The notes beneath the pieces were generated by a model, which saw only the letters and a program-made list of their open reading frames with translations, was not told the origin of the DNA and made no database searches. Positions 26,851-36,003 of a stretch of DNA of 64,000 bases are shown piece by piece (position 1 is the stretch's first letter; every line of letters begins with the position of its first letter). The stretch covers positions 1 to 64,000 of the forward strand of contig CAZFFP010000007.1 in the NCBI GenBank assembly GCA_964518215.1, read 5' to 3'. The stretch comes from CAYSGX01 sp964518215 (GTDB lineage: Bacteria; Bacteroidota; Bacteroidia; Chitinophagales; CAIOSU01). A program made the translations under genes and the position numbers.

Positions 26851-27753
26851 ATGAACAGCAGTTTACAAAATGTTCCGGACGCCACCATCAGTGACGAAAA
26901 TTTTCTCCATTTCCCACATGTAAAAGTTGAAGAGTTGTCTGCTTACCCGGATGGTCTTAGCGACATACAAACCGGAAAAACCCATGGGTTTCTAATAAGG
27001 GGAGTTTTTAGCGCTGATGAAGCAGATAAGCTTGTTGAAGAGTTTTACAAAGTTGATGACGACAGATTTGAACACAATAAAAACGGAAGAAATATTCCTA
27101 AGCCCTTTGCCTCTGTATCGTTAAACAGTGAGCCGGGAGGAGAGATAGACCCCTATTTTGCTGCTGCGGGAGCCTTTTGGGACAATTTCCCGGAAAAATT
27201 TGGTATTGATTTCAGCGACAGGGTAAAAAAAGTCTTTGAAAAAATAAGCGGAGGCCGTCCGGTGGGCGTTCCGCAGGAACCAAACAAAAACATCAGTTTC
27301 AGTCCGGCTCAAATGCGAGAAATGTATGCAGGAAAAGGGGGCATTTATGTTCATTGCGGTAAATATTTTAGAGATAGGTTTTCCAGTTTTTATACTTATC
27401 TTAAAGACGTTTCCATTGTTGATGAGCAAATTAGCTACTTTGTTATGCTGCAACCGCCCGACAGTGGTGGTGAACTTACGGTTTACGATATTTTGTACAA
27501 CAATGTGAAGCAAAAGAACGAAGAGTGGGACAACAAAATTGTAATTGCCGATGATGGAACCGCCATAGACTTGGAAGACCCGAAAGGCGTGAGAAGAAGA
27601 AAATTGCGTCCGGGCAAAGGAGATATGATTGTTTTTGATGGCGGCAATATCTGGCACAGAGTAGAAGATCCGGAAGGCTCTAAAAACAGAGTTACTGCCG
27701 GGGGCTTTATGACTTTCTCGCACGATAACAGCAAGGTGTATTTCTGGGGTTGA
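26851..27753 (+). CDS. WelO5-like Fe(II)/2OG enzyme with halogenase-type HxG motif
   Basis: A 300-residue protein whose layout follows the carrier-independent halogenases WelO5/AmbO5: an N-terminal THGFLIRGVFSADEADKL, then GIYVHCGKYF, VDEQISYFVMLQPPDSGGE and GDMIVFDGGNIWHRVED. The metal motif is His168-Cys-Gly170 with distal His269 and Arg280. Oxygenases have Asp or Glu at the Gly position; in WelO5 the ligands are His164 and His259 with Gly166, and the gap holds chloride. Positions agree closely. Seen: HxG and overall similarity from memory. Inferred: radical chlorination or bromination of a small molecule or lipid. A hydroxylase-dead relative remains possible. The next PhyH gene follows within 15 bp. 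Confidence 0.85.
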   Translation: MNSSLQNVPDATISDENFLHFPHVKVEELSAYPDGLSDIQTGKTHGFLIRGVFSADEADKLVEEFYKVDDDRFEHNKNGRNIPKPFASVSLNSEPGGEIDPYFAAAGAFWDNFPEKFGIDFSDRVKKVFEKISGGRPVGVPQEPNKNISFSPAQMREMYAGKGGIYVHCGKYFRDRFSSFYTYLKDVSIVDEQISYFVMLQPPDSGGELTVYDILYNNVKQKNEEWDNKIVIADDGTAIDLEDPKGVRRRKLRPGKGDMIVFDGGNIWHRVEDPEGSKNRVTAGGFMTFSHDNSKVYFWG

Positions 27754-27767
27754 AAAACAGCTTATTA

Positions 27768-28607
27768 ATGCAGACAAACTTGAATTTTATTGATGAAAAA
27801 CTTCAGAAGGAATATAACGATAGGGGTTATTTTATTACACCTCTGCTAGACGATTCTCAAATAAGCAAGCTGCAAGATGTTTTTTATTCCTGTCTAGATG
27901 TAAATAAGCTGCCAACGGTCTATGATACAGTAGCCGAGATTCCTGTTGAGCAGGTATTGCAAATCAGCAAAAAGATAAATGACATTTGTAAAGGTTCTTT
28001 CGATTTAATTGTAGAAAATTATAAAATAGCCGCATCTATATTTATTTCGAAAAAACCGGGTAATGACGGCTTCAATGGATATCATATTGATGCAACCATG
28101 ACCCATGAGAAGTATAATACTGTCGCTATTTGGATTCCGCTTTGCGATGTTGATGAGAAGGTGGGCAGAATGTGTTTGCTTGAAAACAGTCATTGTTTTT
28201 TACCCAGATACAATATTCCTTCTATGCCTAATGCCTATAAAGATGTCCAGAGTTTTGCATCAAAACATGTGAAGTGTTTTAACATGAAGAAAGGAGAGGC
28301 ATTATTTTTTGAAGGAAGCATGTTGCATGGCACCGAGTTAAATTCCTCCGAATCAATACGCATTGCCGCGGTTATTAAACTTATTGATATTCATGCGCCA
28401 AAAATTACCGCTTACTACCATGAGCAGGCGCCTGAAGGAGAAAAATTGGCGCTGTATGAACACAATGACGATTTTTTTCTTCCGCAAGCATTTAAGTCAT
28501 CATTGCCCCCCGAAGATAGCAGTTTTGTTGGATACGTTCCTTCAATGCCCAAAATATTTACTCAGAGCGAAATAGAGCATTTGCTTGAGAATAGATGCAC
28601 AAATTGA
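27768..28607 (+). CDS. PhyH-family Fe(II)/2OG oxygenase, divergent member
   Basis: A 279-residue PhyH protein with triad His106-Ile-Asp108 in NGYHIDATMTHEK, distal His187 in MLHGTELNSS and Arg198. It is the most divergent PhyH here: the usual HQDW/VDE pattern is replaced, and NGALxxLPGSH becomes VGRMCLLENSH. The C-terminal YEHNDDFFLPQAF still matches the acidic DDDF module of its neighbours. I start at the ATG at 27768; a TTG at 27750 overlaps the halogenase-like stop. It is probably cotranscribed with that gene and may act on its product. Confidence 0.87.
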   Translation: MQTNLNFIDEKLQKEYNDRGYFITPLLDDSQISKLQDVFYSCLDVNKLPTVYDTVAEIPVEQVLQISKKINDICKGSFDLIVENYKIAASIFISKKPGNDGFNGYHIDATMTHEKYNTVAIWIPLCDVDEKVGRMCLLENSHCFLPRYNIPSMPNAYKDVQSFASKHVKCFNMKKGEALFFEGSMLHGTELNSSESIRIAAVIKLIDIHAPKITAYYHEQAPEGEKLALYEHNDDFFLPQAFKSSLPPEDSSFVGYVPSMPKIFTQSEIEHLLENRCTN

Positions 28608-28657
28608 AAGCCATTCCTGCTCGTCTTTCGGTATAAATTGGAAACAAGCATTAATTC

Positions 28658-30079
28658 ATGTCTGAAAAAAATATTATTCTTATAGACCTCCCCACCTTTC
28701 CTAAAGGTATTGTTTCCTTATCCATACCAATAATTGCTGCCTGTTTTAAAAAATATTTTGAAGTAAAAGCGTTTGACCTGAATATTGACAGCTTTGATGC
28801 CACTCAATATGTTGACGACAACACGCTGATGGTGGGAATGAAAGTTTCTTCACAAAATGCTTCCATAGCAACGGAACTGACGCAAATGCTTAAGCGCAAA
28901 TTCCCCTCACTTAAAATTGTTTGGGGCGGGGAGTATCCCAGTTTATTGCCGGAGGAGTGTTTAAAACATGCTCACTCTGTTGTTGCGGGTTTATTGGAGC
29001 CGGTGTCCGATGAACTGTCTGCCGACTTATTGTCGGGAAACCTTAAAATGAAATATGTCGGGAAAAATGAAAATGTTCCTGAAATGATGCCGGTGCCCGA
29101 CTTTAGTGTGTTGCCGCCTTTTCGCAAATATCTTTCATTCATGGGGCTGCCATTAGAAACCTCCAGAGGCTGCACGGAAAATTGTATGTTTTGCATGGTG
29201 TTGGTAATGCAGAAAAAAAATTACTACCTAAAACCTGTCGAACAATTAAGCAAAGAGATAAAATTATATGACTGCAAGTTTATCAATATTGTTGACTACA
29301 ATTTTGGGGTTAGCAAAGAACATGTTATCAACGTGTCGCGCATCATAAAATCATCCGGTGCTTTGGGCTGGATGGCCGAAATGTGCATTGAGCTGTTGGA
29401 CGATGATGAATTGCTGCAAGAAATGAGCAGAAGCCGCTGTCGAATGATATATTGCGGCCTGGAAAGTATAGAAGAAGAAACGCTTAGTTCCTTTAACAAA
29501 GACCGAACAAATCATGTTGAAAATTACGAACGCATTATACGAAAGGCTCAATCGTACGGAATTCAGATTGCTGCAGGGTTAATTTTGGGCGCAGCAAACA
29601 CCACTCCGCAAACTTTCATCAAGACATTCGATTTTTTTCAGAAAATGGGAATTATATACACCAAACTAACATTTCTAACCTATAATCCCGGAACCAGAGT
29701 GCAGGAATATATGCGCAAAAAGGGTATTTATCTCACGGATAAACATGAAGAGTATGACGGGGTTCGCTTTTCTTTTCTGTCGGAAGGAGTGGAGAAAGGT
29801 GTAGTCTTAAATGGCTTTGAATATTATGTGCGCGAATTTTACAGCATAACAAATATCTTGAAAAGAGCTTTAAAAACCAATGTGGATTTACTGGGAAAAG
29901 CAGAATTTTTTCTTTTTTCATATTGTTATGCAGATGTATATCGAAAGTCAATCGTAAACAATTATCTGCGATTTCCGGAAAATTTCGACAAACTGTTAAT
30001 AAGCAAACATCAGCCGTCATTCACGCTTATTTTAATGCAAAAGCTTCTTTTTATTGTAAGGGTTCTTCGAAAAAAATAA
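28658..30079 (+). CDS. B12-binding-like radical SAM protein
   Basis: A 473-residue radical SAM enzyme. The N-terminal domain (residues 1-130) resembles a cobalamin-binding fold, with KIVWGGEYPSLLPEECL, but starts with a short ILIDLPTFPKG and lacks DxHxxG. The radical SAM core has Cys172-x3-Cys176-x2-Cys179 in SRGCTENCMFCMV, then MIYCGLESIEEE and AAGLILGAANTTPQTF. The C-terminus is hydrophobic and basic (LILMQKLLFIVRVLRKK), suggesting membrane contact. It lies 50 bp after the divergent PhyH gene on the same strand, so a halogenase-PhyH-radical SAM unit is plausible. Substrate unknown. Confidence 0.88.
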   Translation: MSEKNIILIDLPTFPKGIVSLSIPIIAACFKKYFEVKAFDLNIDSFDATQYVDDNTLMVGMKVSSQNASIATELTQMLKRKFPSLKIVWGGEYPSLLPEECLKHAHSVVAGLLEPVSDELSADLLSGNLKMKYVGKNENVPEMMPVPDFSVLPPFRKYLSFMGLPLETSRGCTENCMFCMVLVMQKKNYYLKPVEQLSKEIKLYDCKFINIVDYNFGVSKEHVINVSRIIKSSGALGWMAEMCIELLDDDELLQEMSRSRCRMIYCGLESIEEETLSSFNKDRTNHVENYERIIRKAQSYGIQIAAGLILGAANTTPQTFIKTFDFFQKMGIIYTKLTFLTYNPGTRVQEYMRKKGIYLTDKHEEYDGVRFSFLSEGVEKGVVLNGFEYYVREFYSITNILKRALKTNVDLLGKAEFFLFSYCYADVYRKSIVNNYLRFPENFDKLLISKHQPSFTLILMQKLLFIVRVLRKK

Positions 30080-30097
30080 ATCCGATGTAGAAAAATG

Positions 30098-31297
30098 TCA
30101 GGGCAAAATCTCAGACAGAATTATTGTTTTTTGAGCCATGAGGTCTCCGGTAGAATCATCTGCCCAATATCTCGATTTATTTAAGGCGGCAACCGTTAAT
30201 GTTAAAGGGGTTTTGAATTTTTTAGGAAGCGTAATTAAATGTTTTACAGTATCGGCAAAAGGCTCAAATTTAATACCGTTGATGCCCGGAAGCTGATAGG
30301 AGTTGCCAAAATGAGCCACCATATCTAACGCGTGCTCTTCTCGTCTGTTTAGACGAATAGTATCGTAAAGAATAGTTCTTCCATTGTTATCAGAAATTGT
30401 GATTAAAGTAACAAAATCTCTGCACTTGCCAATTTTATGAGGCATGCTGTTGTTTGTCCAATCTATAATAACCTTGTCCCCATAGAGGGTGGCATTAAAT
30501 CCGTTTAATATCATATTATTGTAGGCAAGATTAATTTTTTCTTTAGGGTCCTTTCTCCAGAATAAATAATGAGTTCCTTTGCCATTTTTATATTCTTGGT
30601 GGCAACTGTTGCAGGTTTGTTTTTCACTTACCAACCCTAATCTCATTAATTCATTAGACTCATTATAATTGTCTTTGTGACAGGCAGAACAAAAAATATC
30701 TGAACTTAAAAACATAGATGCCTTTGGAAAGCAGTAATCTATTAATTTTCTGTCTTCAGGTTTTTCAACAAATGAAGCAGAGGCTATAATGTTGTTTGGA
30801 GTATAATGACAAGTGATACAGTCTATTCCTGTTATCCAGGTTGAGGAATCTATCCTTGCTTGGTTGTTGGCGTAATAAGACGGGTGCGATTCGCTATTGA
30901 TGTTTTTGAGGTCTGTGATAAATTCTAGTCCTTTATAATTAGATTCAAACAGGTTTTGAGTTGAATGGCAAGAAACACATTGCGAGCTTATTGATTCATT
31001 CACAAAGTGAGTGTAAGTCGTTTCTTTGTAATCGGTACGGTTAACCTCCTCTTGATGATGCATCAGAGAAAGAAATGCATTTGCATGAGGACCTATTTTT
31101 TCGTTTTCATGTGCAGTATTATGACAAGAAATGCATTTTTCTAATTTTTCTGCTCTGCTCAGTTCTGCATAAAGCTCGCGAGATTTTTCAGTTTTGTTTG
31201 TGAAACTGCAACTACGTAGCGATACGATTGCCAATAAACATAAGGCAATAACGTAAACAAGTGTAGTGCGCTTAAATAAAAAACCCCCATTATTCAT
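30098..31297 (-). CDS. Multiheme c-type cytochrome, five CxxCH motifs
   Basis: A 399-residue exported protein. An N-terminal basic-hydrophobic segment (FKRTTLVYVIALCLLAIVSL) acts as signal or anchor, possibly with Cys30 lipidated. Five heme motifs are visible: CISCH (about residue 55), CVSCH, CITCH, CSACH and CNSCH. The C-terminal 150 residues are Ig-like and lack hemes (MPHKIGKCRDFVTLITI). The layout resembles Cytochrome_C554-type electron carriers. It is convergent with the radical SAM gene (18 bp between stops) and downstream of a membrane-protein/PhyH pair. A role in electron supply or surface redox chemistry is guesswork. Confidence 0.9.
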   Translation of the reverse strand: MNNGGFLFKRTTLVYVIALCLLAIVSLRSCSFTNKTEKSRELYAELSRAEKLEKCISCHNTAHENEKIGPHANAFLSLMHHQEEVNRTDYKETTYTHFVNESISSQCVSCHSTQNLFESNYKGLEFITDLKNINSESHPSYYANNQARIDSSTWITGIDCITCHYTPNNIIASASFVEKPEDRKLIDYCFPKASMFLSSDIFCSACHKDNYNESNELMRLGLVSEKQTCNSCHQEYKNGKGTHYLFWRKDPKEKINLAYNNMILNGFNATLYGDKVIIDWTNNSMPHKIGKCRDFVTLITISDNNGRTILYDTIRLNRREEHALDMVAHFGNSYQLPGINGIKFEPFADTVKHLITLPKKFKTPLTLTVAALNKSRYWADDSTGDLMAQKTIILSEILP

Positions 31298-31502
31298 AAT
31301 CGGTATCTAAATTGAAATGTAAAGATTTACTCACTACACAAATTAATAATAAAATTGCACTTCTTCAGAGAAACTTGCTTTTCAATATATCATTACTTGC
31401 CTCTTTAAATTTACCTTTCCGCCATATTGTCTAAAGCTTATAAACTGTTTTATCCCTTATACATCGGCTTATAAGTTTATATCAGACAACTTTAGAAAGA
31501 CA

Positions 31503-33215
31503 TTACTCATTAAAGTGCAATTCATATCTAAAAATCTGAAAATCTCCGTTTCGCCCGTCTTGAAGAACAATTTCTTCTACCGGACGAAATTCAACATCTA
31601 TTTTATGAACAATATTTAAAAACGGCTCCAATAAAGCCATTCGGTTTTCTGTAGAATAGTAAATTATATTTTCGGATTCCGCTCTCATAAATTCAAAAAA
31701 CTCTTTTACACTATGTGCGTTACACTGACAGGTTTCGTTCAAAAACCTTTCGTAATCGGGTAAATAGGCAACTTGAGCCATGTCATAAAAAATCACATTT
31801 TCTCTCATTTGAAAAAAACGAAAAACAAAATCGTCTAAAACTTCACGGCTCGATGTATCGAAGAAAATAAATTTCCCGTTTTGTTTAGAAAATATTTTTT
31901 CGGTGGTTGCAGCACGTTCACGAATCATTCTCTTATTAATGCCGATTTCTTTTTTCAGGAACCAAACATTCTGAAGTAATAAAGCGCCCAAGCCGAAAAG
32001 CAGTATCAATTTTATCTTTTGAAAATATTCATAATGCTCAATCATAAACAACAAGTTGCCAACTATTGCGAGCTGAATAATCGGCAAAAAATGCCATTGC
32101 TCCATTTTTAAGGAGTATGCCAAAGAGCTTATGATTATCCATATTGAAACATTGAACAGCATAGTTTTAAGAAGAAAAAAATTGTTTTTTAATCTGAAAA
32201 ACAAGAATAGCAGCCCCGTCAATGTGAACAAATAGATGGTTAATAGTGGCATGTTTCTTTGCATTGTAGGAAAAGCCGTGTAAGATATTTGCTTATAAAT
32301 ATCCTTCGGTCTTGCAGAAAACATTTCTTTTTCAAAGGCAATTTTTTCGTCTGATATTTTCTTAAACAAATCATAATTGAAAGTGGCGCTATCAATTAAA
32401 AAAGAAGCTCTAGACATTTTGCGAATAAGAGCATCAACACTATCGGTTGCAATAACAGGTGGAGAGTTGTGCGAATCGGTTACATAAAACACCATCGGCT
32501 CTACATCTCTAAAGAAAGGATGTGTATTCATAACATAGTAGAACCTTACAAAAAATAAAATAATGGCTAATGCAGGCAGCCAGTATAATTTCAAAAACCG
32601 AAACAAATTGCGGTCGGCAATTAAAACAAAAACCGATGCAATCAATGTGCCGCCTAAGCCCGACTCAATACGCATGGAGTAGCCCCAAAAAACAAAAAAT
32701 GTAAGAAGCAAATATCCGCACCATCGGATGATGGGCGTTTTAATTTGATAGTATCCTTTCCAAATGGCTAAAAGCGAAGTTGAGGTGAGCAGCATGCTAA
32801 TGCCGGTAATTGAAAATTCGATAAATGACACGCCAAAAATTAAAAGCATAGTAGCCGCCCAAACAATAAAAATTTTCTTAAAAGAAATGCTTGAGAGGTT
32901 TTTATTGGCTAATAACAGGAAAATCACCAAAGCCTGTATTATAACCCATGCCGAAAAAAGCAATAGTGCAGTCCACGAAAAAGAGGGGAGGTAATAATGA
33001 AGAAATGCCTGTACATGAGTCATGGGACTCATGCCCATGTGGTAATTTTCGGTTATAAACACGCCCGATACGCTGCTGCTAACCATCATCGCCATGAATG
33101 ACTCATAAAAACCCCAAATAGGGTCAATTATAATGCAGGCCATTATGGAAAGAACTGTGGTAGTGAAAAATATTTTGCCTAGGCAAACCACTTCTTCTTT
33201 GTGTACATTATTCAT
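31503..33215 (-). CDS. Polytopic membrane protein, possible GT-C type glycosyltransferase
   Basis: A 570-residue protein with about eleven hydrophobic segments, then a C-terminal soluble domain of about 150 residues. The domain ends ENIIYYSTENRMALLEPFLNI and DVEFRPVEEIVL. The same ending, with YATENRLALIKAYFEIVY, is present in the protein at 38690, so the two are paralogues. The membrane part looks like lipid-linked-sugar GT-C enzymes (ArnT/PMT-like), but no diagnostic acidic motif is certain, so I leave the function open. Its ATG overlaps the stop of the upstream PhyH gene (ATGA), implying translational coupling. Confidence 0.75.
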   Translation of the reverse strand: MNNVHKEEVVCLGKIFFTTTVLSIMACIIIDPIWGFYESFMAMMVSSSVSGVFITENYHMGMSPMTHVQAFLHYYLPSFSWTALLLFSAWVIIQALVIFLLLANKNLSSISFKKIFIVWAATMLLIFGVSFIEFSITGISMLLTSTSLLAIWKGYYQIKTPIIRWCGYLLLTFFVFWGYSMRIESGLGGTLIASVFVLIADRNLFRFLKLYWLPALAIILFFVRFYYVMNTHPFFRDVEPMVFYVTDSHNSPPVIATDSVDALIRKMSRASFLIDSATFNYDLFKKISDEKIAFEKEMFSARPKDIYKQISYTAFPTMQRNMPLLTIYLFTLTGLLFLFFRLKNNFFLLKTMLFNVSIWIIISSLAYSLKMEQWHFLPIIQLAIVGNLLFMIEHYEYFQKIKLILLFGLGALLLQNVWFLKKEIGINKRMIRERAATTEKIFSKQNGKFIFFDTSSREVLDDFVFRFFQMRENVIFYDMAQVAYLPDYERFLNETCQCNAHSVKEFFEFMRAESENIIYYSTENRMALLEPFLNIVHKIDVEFRPVEEIVLQDGRNGDFQIFRYELHFNE

Positions 33216-34057
33216 AAACTATTTTCAAGACTGCTTTTGGCTATTATATCTTTTGCTGTTGGTAATTCCGGAAGGACTATTTTGGGGTGTCTGAGAATAG
33301 CTGTATCGGGGATATTTACGTTTGGCAATTGCTCTAATAATTTGTTAAAGTCATTAGCCGCCAGCTCATGCCCGTTCACCTCTCCGTTATTATTGTCGTA
33401 ATAAATTATGGGCGACTCAATATGCTTAACGATAAAAGCCAGAATGGGTCTGCTTTCATTGCTTGTATTTGGAAATGAGCCGTGAAAAGCCGCTTGATGA
33501 AAGGCTAAGCAACTACCCGCTTTCAACGCTATGTTTTCTTTTAAATTATCAGGAATTTTTTCGAATTCAATTCGGCTCGAATCAAGAGAAGCAGATCTGT
33601 AAGTTTTGAAATACCAATGTGAATGGGGGATAATGCTCATGCCGCCATTTGCATTATTTGAATCATATAGCGGAATCCAGCAGGTCGCAAAAGCATGTTT
33701 GGTTTCATCTGTATAACTCCAGTCTTGATGATAAACAAAAGTATCAAATGTTTTGGCGGGTTTAGTAATGAATAAGCACCCTAAGATTTCAAATGAATTA
33801 AAATGACCGGAAAGCTTTGCTTTCAACTTTTCTAAAATTAATTCAAACGGCTTCTTGCTTTCAGACAAACTTAAAGCCGACACACTGTAGTTGACTCCGT
33901 AAAACTGTCGTTGTTCCAGTCGCTTTTCTGCTCCATTTAAATCGGCATAAATTTCTCTCACAAAATCTATTTCTGAAGTTTCGAGAAATGGAAATGTAGT
34001 AAATCCTTTATTGATGAATTCACTTTCGGCTTGTTTATTTTTAAAGGGTGTTTGCAT
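33212..34057 (-). CDS. PhyH-family Fe(II)/2OG oxygenase
   Basis: A 281-residue PhyH protein with full triad His110-Gln-Asp112 (FVYHQDWSYTDE), distal His192 (AAFHGSFPNTSN) and Arg203. The glycan-island consensus CWIPLYDSNNANGGMSIIPHSH is present, and a shorter C-terminal module (AANDFNKLLEQ; RHPKIVLP) replaces the acidic DDDF patch. It lacks the basic amphipathic tail of the first four PhyH proteins. Coupled by a 4-bp overlap to the polytopic membrane protein downstream; 184 bp of noncoding DNA separates it from the JmjC-like gene upstream in transcription. Confidence 0.92.
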   Translation of the reverse strand: MQTPFKNKQAESEFINKGFTTFPFLETSEIDFVREIYADLNGAEKRLEQRQFYGVNYSVSALSLSESKKPFELILEKLKAKLSGHFNSFEILGCLFITKPAKTFDTFVYHQDWSYTDETKHAFATCWIPLYDSNNANGGMSIIPHSHWYFKTYRSASLDSSRIEFEKIPDNLKENIALKAGSCLAFHQAAFHGSFPNTSNESRPILAFIVKHIESPIIYYDNNNGEVNGHELAANDFNKLLEQLPNVNIPDTAILRHPKIVLPELPTAKDIIAKSSLENSL

Positions 34058-34241
34058 TGAAAAATAAATAAGTTGATTGTTGATGCGGCTCTACTAAATT
34101 TTTTTATACTTCGATGTTTCGTAATGCCACAATATAAGTACGGTTGGTGTTAAAAAGATGAAAAACCCCAATAGCATTTTAATTTCTCAAATTTATAAAA
34201 AATAGACGGGCGCACATGAGTGCTTCATCGTTGAAAACATT

Positions 34242-35003
34242 TTAAACGCCAATAATTTTTTTGTATCTGGCAGCAGCCCAACTAAGTGGTATTTGCCAAC
34301 CTCTCGACCACCAAAAGTTTATGGCAATGGAATCTTCTTCGTTTACTACATAATGCCACCACATAGATGGAATGAACAAGGTGTCGCCCGCATTTATTTC
34401 TGCCACAAAGGGTTTTGCATGGTGCAGTTTTGGAAATTTTTTGTAATCTGGTTTTTCCAGCTTTATTTTAGAAAAGTTGGGGTGTTTAGAAAAAATACTG
34501 TTGGGGTAAAGGTGGGTTTTGGGACTGAATAGTATAATTTTTTTTCTGCCTTTCACCAATACAAGTATATTCTCTGGGATGTCTCTGTGAAGGGCGGTGG
34601 ATGAATTTTTTGGCGCAATAAATATTCTTGAATTTAACACCTTGCCGTTGGCACAATACTCAGGCACCCAATAATCTTTTTTTATTTTTTTGTTAAAAAA
34701 ATCTACAGGACTGGCAACTGCCTTTTTTTTGTCGATTTCGCGTGCCGGTAAAGTTTTATAAGAATGAAGGTCAGAAGAGCCGTTTACGATGTCCATCATT
34801 CCGATTTCAGAGCCGGCAAAATTTTCTGTAAAATATTCTGCAGACCATGCTTGCATCGCGGGCCAGTGGTCAACCAGATGTTTGATAATAATGGGGCGAC
34901 TTTTTTTGACAAATGCTTCGAAAAATTCAGACTTTGAAATGGCGCTAATACTGTTTATATAGTCGGGAGCCTGCATAGAAAGAGTTTCTCTATCAACCAA
35001 CAT
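34242..35003 (-). CDS. JmjC/cupin_8-type Fe(II)/2OG oxygenase
   Basis: A 253-residue cupin-like protein. An opening FVKKSRPIIIKHLVDHWPAM is the typical lead into cupin_8 domains. The iron triad is His139-Arg-Asp141 (TALHRDIPENI) and His217 in IPSMWWHYVVN. KKIILFSPKTH provides the lysine-containing strand that often binds 2-oxoglutarate. The end, AINFWWSRGW, is family-typical. I start at the ATG at 35003, which overlaps the radical SAM gene by 11 bp; a longer frame reaches back into that gene. Bacterial relatives hydroxylate proteins or lipid A sugars; which applies here is open. Confidence 0.88.
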   Translation of the reverse strand: MLVDRETLSMQAPDYINSISAISKSEFFEAFVKKSRPIIIKHLVDHWPAMQAWSAEYFTENFAGSEIGMMDIVNGSSDLHSYKTLPAREIDKKKAVASPVDFFNKKIKKDYWVPEYCANGKVLNSRIFIAPKNSSTALHRDIPENILVLVKGRKKIILFSPKTHLYPNSIFSKHPNFSKIKLEKPDYKKFPKLHHAKPFVAEINAGDTLFIPSMWWHYVVNEEDSIAINFWWSRGWQIPLSWAAARYKKIIGV

Positions 35004-36003
35004 TTTTAATAGCGTTGGCAACTGTAAGTCCTGGTTTTTGAAATAAAAGATTGAATTCGAGCATGGGACCAACAATGCATTTTGTACAGGGTGTTTCTTT
35101 GTTAAATGCTTCAGACCAATCTTCTTTCAAGAGGTTTATGCCTTTGACTTTTTCTTTAGTGTAAGCACACGGAAAAGCATTTCCTTCAGTATCAACAAAT
35201 AAATATCCTCTTCCGGCAGCACATTTTTCATCGGGGTCATATAGTGCCGAAACCGCATAATTTTCCCATTGGCTGATATATTTGAGATATGCCAGCGAAC
35301 TTGCTATAGGAGCGCCTTCTTGTTTTTTTTCAATTAGATGTGTCCATATTTTTTTTAGTGCATCATTGCCGGAGTTGTGTTGTGGGACTTTATTGGTTAC
35401 AATTTCAGTATCATAACATTCCGGCTGAAAATGCACATTAATGTTTTCTTCTTTTGCCAAATTGAGCAGATAGCTGATGTCGTTCATTGATTGTTGATTG
35501 ACTACGCAAATAGCGGTTACCTTTTTCCCCGACTCAACAATATGCCTGATCGCTTTTAGTATTTTTTCGAAACTCTGTTTGCCTCGGTTTTTAATATGGG
35601 TTTCGGGCGTGCCATCTAGGCTGGTAAAGAAATAATCTATTTCCCCAAGAATATTTTTAAATTTTTCATATAGCAGCAGGTTTGAGTTGAGGCTGACAAA
35701 AAAATCATGTTGCTTGCCCATTTTTATTATTTCTAAAATATCTTTTCTAAAAAGAGGTTCTCCGCCTAATAATCCTAACCTTTTAACGCCAAGTTTTTTT
35801 AATCTTTTGAACAAAATATCTATCTCGCTTAATGATAGTTCAGGAGATTTCATGCTCGGAAAATTACAATAGCTACAATGTATATTGCAATTGTTAGACA
35901 CAGCAAAAGAGGCAGAGAAAGGCTTCGGTTTTCCATTAAACGAATACGAAAGATAACTTTGGCTGAATGCCATTCCCATCTGCGCTATTTCATAAACTTT
36001 CAT
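34993..36003 (-). CDS. Radical SAM protein with SPASM-like C-terminal cysteines
   Basis: A 336-residue radical SAM enzyme. The cluster motif is Cys39-x3-Cys43-x2-Cys46 in SNNCNIHCSYCNFPS, followed by LGLLGGEPLFRKDI (the SAM-binding GGEP). The C-terminal part has DEKCAAGRGYLFVDTEGNAFPC and CTKC, a four-cysteine arrangement like SPASM/Twitch auxiliary clusters. Relatives include peptide-modifying and hopanoid HpnH-like enzymes. Its start overlaps the UbiA stop by 14 bp and its stop overlaps the JmjC-like gene, so these three form a tight unit. Confidence 0.88.
   Translation of the reverse strand: MKVYEIAQMGMAFSQSYLSYSFNGKPKPFSASFAVSNNCNIHCSYCNFPSMKSPELSLSEIDILFKRLKKLGVKRLGLLGGEPLFRKDILEIIKMGKQHDFFVSLNSNLLLYEKFKNILGEIDYFFTSLDGTPETHIKNRGKQSFEKILKAIRHIVESGKKVTAICVVNQQSMNDISYLLNLAKEENINVHFQPECYDTEIVTNKVPQHNSGNDALKKIWTHLIEKKQEGAPIASSLAYLKYISQWENYAVSALYDPDEKCAAGRGYLFVDTEGNAFPCAYTKEKVKGINLLKEDWSEAFNKETPCTKCIVGPMLEFNLLFQKPGLTVANAIKNVG

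Noticed and set aside
31427..31496. Imperfect inverted repeat TTGTCT...TTATAA/TTATAA...AGACAA as a terminator or insertion remnant
   Set aside because: Arms are interrupted, there is no transposase, and the T-run for a terminator is missing; TTGTCTAAAG recurs at 41173 but without similar structure.
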